A stretch of DNA of 20,463 bases, from contig JACKEC010000060.1 of NCBI GenBank assembly GCA_020633195.1, forward strand, positions 1 through 20,463. The letters run 5' to 3'. A program made the position numbers and the translations under genes. A model generated the notes under the pieces. The model did no database searches, had not been told where the DNA came from, and saw only the letters and a list, made by a program, of their open reading frames with translations. The DNA comes from Sandaracinaceae bacterium. Lineage in GTDB: Bacteria; Myxococcota_A; Polyangia; Polyangiales; Sandaracinaceae. Shown here in pieces: positions 1-5,482 of this stretch (positions are counted from its first letter, which is position 1; the number at the start of each line of letters is the position of its first letter).

Positions 1-296
1 GGGAGGATCAGCGCGGCAGAGTCGTACTCAGCGAGATACGTGATGGATTGACCGAGCCCGCGGACGCATTCGGACTTGGAGGAGTTCGGCGGCTTGAACT
101 CCAGCGCGCAGTAGGTGGTGTCGTCGTTGACATCGTCCATAAGAACGGCGTCAGGTACCGGCCACGCAGTCGCACTACGCAGATAGCCGAGCGAGACGTT
201 GGCGCCGGAGAAAGTCTGCCGCCAATCGCCCCCCGCGTGAACGAGGTGGACCAGCGAACGAGCAGCCTTGAGTGCGAGGACGTTGTGCAGACTCAT
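1..296 (-). CDS. Partial PD-(D/E)XK nuclease-like protein, third gene of the BREX-like operon (runs off window)
   Basis: This frame stays open from an ATG at 296 to the window edge, giving 98 codons of the N-terminus. I found it by translating the reverse strand. The start lies 4 nt after the brxC stop, with a GTGGAG ribosome binding site inside the end of brxC, so it is almost certainly co-transcribed and translationally coupled. A proline-aspartate pair (P48-D49) is followed after 16 residues by E66-F67-K68, the spacing of a PD-(D/E)XK nuclease active site, and then by a K/S-rich turn and a GLGQSITYL helix that would carry the usual glutamine. Catalytic activity is inferred. Type 3 BREX normally has the methyltransferase gene (pglXI) next, and nothing here looks like a methyltransferase, although only the first 98 residues are visible. 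It could instead be a non-catalytic restriction-like fold. Confidence 0.75.
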   Translation of the reverse strand, partial: MSLHNVLALKAARSLVHLVHAGGDWRQTFSGANVSLGYLRSATAWPVPDAVLMDDVNDDTTYCALEFKPPNSSKSECVRGLGQSITYLAEYDSAALIL

Positions 297-300
297 GCGG

Positions 301-3300
301 CTACTCCACTACAACGCGAACACGGGTGACGTCTTTCCCCTTGCTGATCTCGCCGACCAAGCGTTCGAAGCGCTCGTTCAGCTCGCCGACCGTGCACGGG
401 ACGCCACCGTCGGTGAGCGCGGAGCGGAGCCTCGCCTCGGTGAGCACGACCTTCTCGAGCCCGCTCAGGATCTCCTGCAGCGCCTTCACGAACGCGGGGC
501 TCACCGGGTCGGGCAGGCTCTTGCTCTTCAGGAAGGCCTCGACAGCGTCACGACCTTCGCCGGCGCCGAGGAGCTCGATGTTGCCGGACACGGTCGGGTC
601 CTGGAGGTTGCCGAGGAGCGTGTTCGTCCAGCTCTGCACCATGTCGTCGAGCTCAGTGTCGAGCTGACCGATGCGGTCGCCTGCCTTGGTCCCGGCGAAG
701 GGCTCCTCGACGGGGCGGAACGCGCAGTGCGGGCAGATCGGATCGGCGTCGAGGTCCTGCTTCGTGAGGCTGAAGCAGGTCTTCAAGCCGAAGAGCGTGT
801 TCTGGAAGTCGCGCAGCTGCTGGGTCGGCACCATCTCGACCGTTGAGAGCTGCTGGAGCTGCTTGAGGCGCGGGTCCTGCCCCAGCCGAGCCTTGCGCTG
901 GTCGTCGGTGGCCCCAAGGCGCGCCTGAGCGTGGCGCTGTAGGTAGGCGTCCTGGTAGGCAGTCTTAAGCTCCGCCAGGGCCTGGCCGAGCGCCCGCTGG
1001 AAGCCCGAGTCGGCGCGGTGCTTCGGGCTCGTGATCTTGGTCATCAGCTCGCCGCGTCGCTCCCGCATCTGGTCCACCCAGGGGTGGCCGGCTTGGAGCA
1101 CCGCCTCGGCTTTGCCCAGATACGAGGTCGTGGGCCCGACCTGCTGCACCAGCTCACCGAGCTCCTCGACCTCGCGCACGAGCGCGAGCCCAGGCCGCTG
1201 CGCCTGGATGGCCGCAACGTCGTGCGGGAAGCTCTTGAGCTTGCCGGCGGTGTTGAAGGCCTGGAGCGACTCGAGGAAGCGCTTCAGGTCGCCGAGGCGC
1301 TGCCGCCACTCGGTCTGTTCCTGCTCCGAGAGGATGGGCTTGCCCCAGAGCACCATGTCGGCGACGTGGGCGTGGGCGAGCACTGCCTTGTTGACCAGCT
1401 CGGCGACCTTGGCCTGCAGCTGGGTCACCGCGTCGTCGCGCTTGGCCGGGTTGACGATCAGCCCCTTTGGCACGCCGAGAAGATCGAAGAGCTCCTGCAG
1501 CGCGCCGAGCGGTAGGTCGCGCGGGCGCTCGATGTGCTTGAACTGGGCGACGTCGTTCACCGAGAGCTTCGCGAACTGGTCGATGGCGCCGGCGTCGATC
1601 TTCTTGCCGGTGATGCTCAGAACGACGTCGCCGCTATGAACCAGCCCGGCCAGCACCACGGCGAGGAACTCCGGCTCGAGCCGGAAGCGGCTCCAGTAGT
1701 CGACCCCGGCCTGCTCCTGAACGAGCTCGGAGCGGTTGAGCACCTGGCCTTCGCCCTTGGCACCGAGCTGCTCGATGATGTGCTTCGCGTAGCGAGACTC
1801 GCGCGGTCGAAGCTGGTCGCCGTCCAGCATCTCGAGCGCGTCGAGAACGGCGGCGCCGAGCTTGCTCTTCACGCTCCCGGCGATCCAACGCAAGGCATCC
1901 TGCGCCGCCTGCCCGCGGTTCGCGCGGGTGATGGGCGTGTCGAAGATCGGATAGTCGGGCGCGGTGTCGGTGAAGTGGGTGGACAACGACACCGCCGCCG
2001 CGACGTCGACGTAGTCCCGGACGCCGCCGCGCGATGGGGCGCGAGCGAAGAGCGTCTGGAGAAGCTCGCCCAGGCTTCGGGCCTTGCTCTGGTACGTGAC
2101 CTCGTAGACGGTGGTCAGCTTCTCCTGCAGCCAGCGGGTCATCGTGCGCAGGTGCTCGAGCGCCTTGTCGTCGTAGATCTTCTTGTTGCTGCCTGACGCG
2201 GTGGCCGAGAGCTCGCGCGCCCCGGCGTAGAGCTTGAGCGCGCGGTCGAACTCCTCGTCCCGCTGCGTCAGCCGGAAGAAGACCTCGTCGGGCTTGCGCT
2301 CGTCCTTGAAGTACGGCGCTTCGAACGGCTGGATGAAGTAGATGTAGAAGTCGCGCGGCGGCTGAGCTGTGGACCGCTCGTTGGGGGCGCCGAAGAAGAG
2401 ATAGCCGCTGCGGCCCGCCTTGCGCTCGCGCCACTCGACTTCGTGCTCCCAGATGCGGTAGCCGGAGACATAGGGCGGCGCCTCCGGGTCTTCGAGCACG
2501 ACGCGGCGCAGACCATCGAAGTAGTACCGGTCGAGCTGGGAGTCGCTCAGCGACTCCGCCCGCTTGTCGATGAGCGAGTCGAAGTCGATGTCTTTCTTGA
2601 GGTCGAGGTAGTACTGGCCGTTCTCGCGGTTGAACGAGAGGAACTGCCCGCTGACGGTCTTCACGATCTCGCGGAGCACGGTCTCGACGACGGTCTTCAG
2701 GAACTCCGCGTCCCGCTCCGGCAACGGCATGAGCACGCAGAGGTCGTCGCGCAGCTCCTCGGCGGTCGCGCCGATGGGGGCGAAGATGTCGCTGGTCGTC
2801 AGCCGGTGCACCGAGAGCGCGTGGATGATGCGCAACGCAGCCGGGCGGTACTGCGGCCGCGTGAAGGCCTGCTGGATGCGCGCTTCGAGGACGTCGGCCT
2901 TCTCGATGACGTCGCGGATCTCCGGCACCGAGCGGAACGACGGGTTGTCCTTGAGGTTCTGCCAGTACGAGTCGTAGGCGATGAGGCCCGGCTCGTCGGC
3001 GGGCACGGTCTCGCCGAGCATCCGGCGGATGGCAGCGCTCAACGTCTTGAGGACCTCGCGCTTCTCCGCGACGTACACCCGCTCGAAGGTGTCGAGGTAG
3101 GCCGGGTGCACGGGGAAGAGGCGGACGAACTCGTCCATCCGCTCGTTCATCGAGCCGTAGAGCGGCGCGAACTTGGTCAGGTGCTCGCGCACCAGCGCCT
3201 GCTGCTTCGCGTCCTTCTTGAGGAGCCGCTCGGCGACGACGTGCGCGACGTCCTCGCGAGCGATGCGCATCTGCTCGAAGCGGTCCTTGACGCGCCGCAG

Positions 3301-3996
3301 GCTGTCGGCGGCGAACTGGAAGCGCGGGTTGTCGAAGAGGCTCTCCTGGACGCCGGCGATGAAGCGAAAGCGCGAGCCCTTGGCGAACTCTCCGACGGCG
3401 CGGAGGAAGTTCAGGTTGCGCATCAGCTCCTGCTCCCGGTTGGAGCGGAGGTAGTCGAGCAGCTCGTCGAGGACGAAGAGCAGCCCCTTGTCGGGGAACT
3501 TGGCCGTGAACGCCGCCATCATGGAGGCGAACACGTCTTTGTGGTTCTTGACCTGGTCCTCGGGCGGCACCTCGAACTGCACGCCGTGTTCCGACAGCTG
3601 GTCCTGGAGCGTCTCCATGACGAACTGCCGCAGCGGCATCGACGAGTTGATCTCGGCGCGGATGACGAAGAAGCGCCCGGCCACGAGCGAGGCCTTGTCG
3701 GCCACCGCGGGGTTGGTGAGCGCGCCCGCGAGCTCGGCATGCTCCGCGATGGCGGAGATGACGGCCATGAGGTGCGACTTGCCGGTGCCGTAGTTGCCGA
3801 CGACGAGGAGGCCCTTGTTGTCGGCCGGGGTCTCGAACTGGAGCTGCGGGAGCACGAGGTCCGCGAGCTGCTCGCCCATCCGGTTGGAGATGACGAAGGT
3901 CTCGACGAGGCGACGGGCACTGGCCGCGCGGTCGGCTTCGCGGAGCTGAACGACGGTCTCGATGGGGTCGAACTGGATGAGGTCCGCGTAGTTCAT
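301..3996 (-). CDS. brxC: BREX type 3 BrxC-like large P-loop ATPase (DUF6079 family)
   Basis: This 1231-residue protein starts MNYADLIQFDP and matches my recollection of the DUF6079 / BrxC family of BREX type 3 over its whole length. Walker A is GNYGTGKS at residues 67-74, and Walker B is the hydrophobic run ending in D177-E178. A middle block contains the ERKAGRSGYLFFGAPNERS segment and an FYIYFIQPFEAPYFKDE segment typical of the family. A CPHC pair near residue 1090, with another cysteine about 15 residues earlier, resembles half of a zinc knuckle. BrxC is thought to be an ATPase or scaffold of the BREX complex that distinguishes and blocks phage DNA; its exact role is not settled. I chose the start at 3996 rather than an in-frame ATG at 4125 because it has AGGAG 8 nt upstream and forms a 4-bp ATGA overlap with brxF. 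Length and motifs look intact. Confidence 0.88.
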   Translation of the reverse strand: MNYADLIQFDPIETVVQLREADRAASARRLVETFVISNRMGEQLADLVLPQLQFETPADNKGLLVVGNYGTGKSHLMAVISAIAEHAELAGALTNPAVADKASLVAGRFFVIRAEINSSMPLRQFVMETLQDQLSEHGVQFEVPPEDQVKNHKDVFASMMAAFTAKFPDKGLLFVLDELLDYLRSNREQELMRNLNFLRAVGEFAKGSRFRFIAGVQESLFDNPRFQFAADSLRRVKDRFEQMRIAREDVAHVVAERLLKKDAKQQALVREHLTKFAPLYGSMNERMDEFVRLFPVHPAYLDTFERVYVAEKREVLKTLSAAIRRMLGETVPADEPGLIAYDSYWQNLKDNPSFRSVPEIRDVIEKADVLEARIQQAFTRPQYRPAALRIIHALSVHRLTTSDIFAPIGATAEELRDDLCVLMPLPERDAEFLKTVVETVLREIVKTVSGQFLSFNRENGQYYLDLKKDIDFDSLIDKRAESLSDSQLDRYYFDGLRRVVLEDPEAPPYVSGYRIWEHEVEWRERKAGRSGYLFFGAPNERSTAQPPRDFYIYFIQPFEAPYFKDERKPDEVFFRLTQRDEEFDRALKLYAGARELSATASGSNKKIYDDKALEHLRTMTRWLQEKLTTVYEVTYQSKARSLGELLQTLFARAPSRGGVRDYVDVAAAVSLSTHFTDTAPDYPIFDTPITRANRGQAAQDALRWIAGSVKSKLGAAVLDALEMLDGDQLRPRESRYAKHIIEQLGAKGEGQVLNRSELVQEQAGVDYWSRFRLEPEFLAVVLAGLVHSGDVVLSITGKKIDAGAIDQFAKLSVNDVAQFKHIERPRDLPLGALQELFDLLGVPKGLIVNPAKRDDAVTQLQAKVAELVNKAVLAHAHVADMVLWGKPILSEQEQTEWRQRLGDLKRFLESLQAFNTAGKLKSFPHDVAAIQAQRPGLALVREVEELGELVQQVGPTTSYLGKAEAVLQAGHPWVDQMRERRGELMTKITSPKHRADSGFQRALGQALAELKTAYQDAYLQRHAQARLGATDDQRKARLGQDPRLKQLQQLSTVEMVPTQQLRDFQNTLFGLKTCFSLTKQDLDADPICPHCAFRPVEEPFAGTKAGDRIGQLDTELDDMVQSWTNTLLGNLQDPTVSGNIELLGAGEGRDAVEAFLKSKSLPDPVSPAFVKALQEILSGLEKVVLTEARLRSALTDGGVPCTVGELNERFERLVGEISKGKDVTRVRVVVE

Positions 3997-4487
3997 GCCG
4001 AGTGCTCCTGAGCAGACGCCGCTCCGGTGTTCACGATGAGTGCTTGAGGCTCGTCGAAGCGACGGTACTCCGGGTGATCGGGAGTCGCATAGGTCAGCGC
4101 CTTGCCGACGTATGCTCCGCGCCAAGTCGCCACGATCGTGCGGTTGCGCGAGAGGCCTTGGAAAAGGCGGAGCGGGTCCTGCTTCAGCTCCGGGTGGAAG
4201 AGCATCTCGATGTTGTCGAGCATGATGGGGTCGGCTTTCTGCTCCCCTACGATGTCGTCGACGATGCGGGCAACGCGTAGGGCACGCTTCCGAGTGGTCA
4301 GCTCCAGGAGGCGTTCCGCCAGCAGCAGATTGATGTTGAGGAGCGGCCAGCCCTGCTGCTCCCGGAGCTGTCGTAGCGCCGTGGTCTTGCCACTGCGCGG
4401 GGGCCCGACAACCAGCACGAGGCGATGGTAGAGCTGTGCTGCGCCCTCGATCTGAGCCCGAATCTCGTCCACAACGCGCTGGGTCAT
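3993..4487 (-). CDS. brxF: BREX type 3 BrxF-like small P-loop ATPase
   Basis: A 164-residue single-domain P-loop protein. Walker A is GPPRSGKT at residues 28-35. The Walker B-like strand PIMLDNIEMLF at 87-97 is characteristic of BrxF as I remember the family. A TIVATWRG strand at 117-124 would be the sensor region. The size and its position directly before brxC match the first gene of BREX type 3. The ATG at 4487 is preceded by AGGAGG with an 11-nt spacer, slightly long. The stop overlaps the brxC start (ATGA), indicating translational coupling. It is the first gene of the minus-strand operon and has a promoter candidate about 45 nt upstream. The identification rests on motif, size and context, since the general AAA/P-loop fold is shared by many proteins. 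Confidence 0.85.
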   Translation of the reverse strand: MTQRVVDEIRAQIEGAAQLYHRLVLVVGPPRSGKTTALRQLREQQGWPLLNINLLLAERLLELTTRKRALRVARIVDDIVGEQKADPIMLDNIEMLFHPELKQDPLRLFQGLSRNRTIVATWRGAYVGKALTYATPDHPEYRRFDEPQALIVNTGAASAQEHSA

Positions 4488-4502
4488 CCCCCGGGTAGCC
4501 TC

Positions 4503-4530
4503 CTGCCGCCGCCCTCAGGCGGATTGGCAG
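4503..4530. repeat. Imperfect inverted repeat between brxF -10 box and ribosome binding site
   Basis: CTGCC (4503-4507) pairs with GGCAG (4526-4530), and inside it CCGCC (4509-4513) pairs with GGCGG (4518-4522) around a CTCA loop. The outer arms touch the brxF Shine-Dalgarno on one side and the -10 candidate on the other. This placement suits an operator for a repressor of the BREX operon better than an RNA hairpin, because the predicted transcript would start inside it. Short GC-rich inverted repeats are common by chance in such DNA. Confidence 0.35.
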
Positions 4531-4558
4531 GCTAGACCGCTCGGCGGCACCGACTCAA
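4529..4558 (-). promoter_or_regulatory. Candidate sigma70-type promoter for brxF-brxC
   Basis: On the minus strand a -35-like TTGAGT (4558 to 4553) is followed after 18 nt by a -10-like TAGCCT (4534 to 4529). Transcription would begin near 4522, giving a leader of about 35 nt that includes the AGGAGG of brxF. The hexamers are imperfect and the region is GC-rich, so this is a prediction only. Confidence 0.4.
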
Positions 4559-4922
4559 CACGTTCCCGCCCAGGCCTAACCCTCTGAACTCAGAGATCTC
4601 CTGCAGGGGCGGCCGTGAGCTCGATGACATTGGCCCGTGATCCCCCGCGAGCGCCGGATCGAGCCTTCGCCATGAGCCAAGCCAAAGCCGGGCTTGCCGG
4701 AGAGAACGAGGAGCAGCGCTCGGTGATGAAGTCGGGCGCGAGGAAGCTGCCCATCATATGCAGGCGCCGTGTCGCTGGAAGCAAGGTCGTCGCAGCCCCA
4801 GAGCTTCGGTCGCTGGTAGGGGCTCTCGGTGAGGTGATCGACCGCGTCGACCCCAACACGAGCAGATGCTCATCTCCACGGTCCGGTCCCGGAACGGCCC
4901 AGCCACCGATGGGCGCCCCACC

Positions 4923-5255
4923 TCACGTCGGTGTCTCCGGCGGCTGAATCACTCGGATCTTCTTGTCCGTCGGTGGGAGTCGGTGTGCTACCGACTCGTC
5001 GAACCCGCCGGGATGCCTGAGCAGGAGTCGACCCCTTTGCTTGTTTGGCTCCTGTCTGAATGCGAGAGCATCCAGAAGCGCAGATCGACACACGTAGGTG
5101 TACACGTCGATGGGGATCCCCCGCGCGGACGCAGCCCGGAGAACCGTGTCAACGGAGGCGTTCTCGTTGTCACCGACCAACCTGTGCAACGCCAAGCCGG
5201 CCTCAGAGCTGGCCGGAAACACCAGCGCACCGAGTGTCTTGGGAATCCCCTTCAT
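4923..5255 (-). CDS. Possible small hypothetical protein in the divergent intergenic region
   Basis: This frame would give a 110-residue protein from an ATG at 5255. It has a mixed, globular-looking composition: a hydrophobic start, a segment SVDTVLRAASARGIPIDVYT around residues 34-53, then a basic C-terminal third with LLLRHPGG and a charged tail. I recognise no family. Codon third positions are less GC-rich than in the flanking operons, so it could be foreign or not a gene. The ribosome binding site is weak (GCGGA directly before the ATG). The frame is also open upstream, so the start is uncertain. It lies on the same strand as brxF, about 435 nt upstream, so it is probably not in the same operon. 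Confidence 0.33.
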   Translation of the reverse strand: MKGIPKTLGALVFPASSEAGLALHRLVGDNENASVDTVLRAASARGIPIDVYTYVCRSALLDALAFRQEPNKQRGRLLLRHPGGFDESVAHRLPPTDKKIRVIQPPETPT

Positions 5256-5367
5256 TCCGCAGTGCTCACGAGGGCATGGTAGGCCGTTTTCGTGGTTGCT
5301 GGGGTGAAGTCTGGCCTCTCCCAACGGACCTCGTCGGGTTTGGACCCCGCCCGGCATCGTCTCTCGA

Positions 5368-5373
5368 TACGGT
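5368..5373 (+). promoter_or_regulatory. -10-like box (TACGGT) for the AddAB-like operon, leaderless-type spacing
   Basis: TACGGT fits the TAnnnT pattern of a bacterial -10 element and stands exactly 7 nt before the ATG at 5381, which would put transcription start at or next to the start codon. The same arrangement (TACCCT, 7 nt, ATG) occurs at 15876 before the metallopeptidase gene. No -35 at standard distance is convincing; TTGGAC at 5340-5345 is 22 nt away. Confidence 0.35.
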
Positions 5374-5380
5374 GGCCACG

Positions 5381-5482
5381 ATGCTCTCGGCACGCATCGC
5401 TGACTCCAGTGCACCCACGGCGCAATCGGCCGTGTCTCGTCAGGTCTGGGCGACCTCGATCGTCTTGGGATCGCTGACATGA
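5381..5482 (+). CDS. 33-residue leader ORF overlapping the AddB-like gene
   Basis: An ATG 7 nt after a -10-like box opens a 33-codon frame (starting MLSARIADSS, ending VLGSLT) whose TGA overlaps the ATG of the next gene as ATGA. The AddB-like gene itself has only a weak ribosome binding site, so translation through this leader could deliver ribosomes to it. The peptide has no recognisable family. It might be a translated leader, a small real protein, or simply an upstream extension of a misplaced start. Confidence 0.35.
   Translation: MLSARIADSSAPTAQSAVSRQVWATSIVLGSLT

Larger units (their letters stand above)
4488..5380. other. Divergent intergenic region between the BREX-like operon and the AddAB-like operon
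   Basis: This stretch of about 0.9 kb separates the two divergent operons. It holds the brxF promoter and inverted repeat at its left end, a possible small minus-strand gene (4923-5255), and a -10-like box at its right end. Between about 4578 and 4860 all three minus-strand frames have protein-like stretches but none has a good start and length, which may reflect a decayed gene. I recognise no transposase, integrase, tRNA or regulator gene here. Confidence 0.45.

Noticed and set aside
2443..4011. Long plus-strand open frame (522 codons) opposite brxC
   Set aside because: It is antisense to a gene with a clear family match; long stop-free antisense frames are expected at this GC content, and its translation is low-complexity rich in V, E, L, R.
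3997..4125. Upstream in-frame start adding 43 residues to brxC
   Set aside because: The added part lies inside brxF and is arginine-rich, whereas the ATG at 3996 has a good ribosome binding site and an ATGA overlap with brxF.
4590..4947. Frames on both strands of about 90-110 codons
   Set aside because: Neither has a convincing ribosome binding site or a family I can name, and they overlap each other; possibly remnants, but not supportable as genes.
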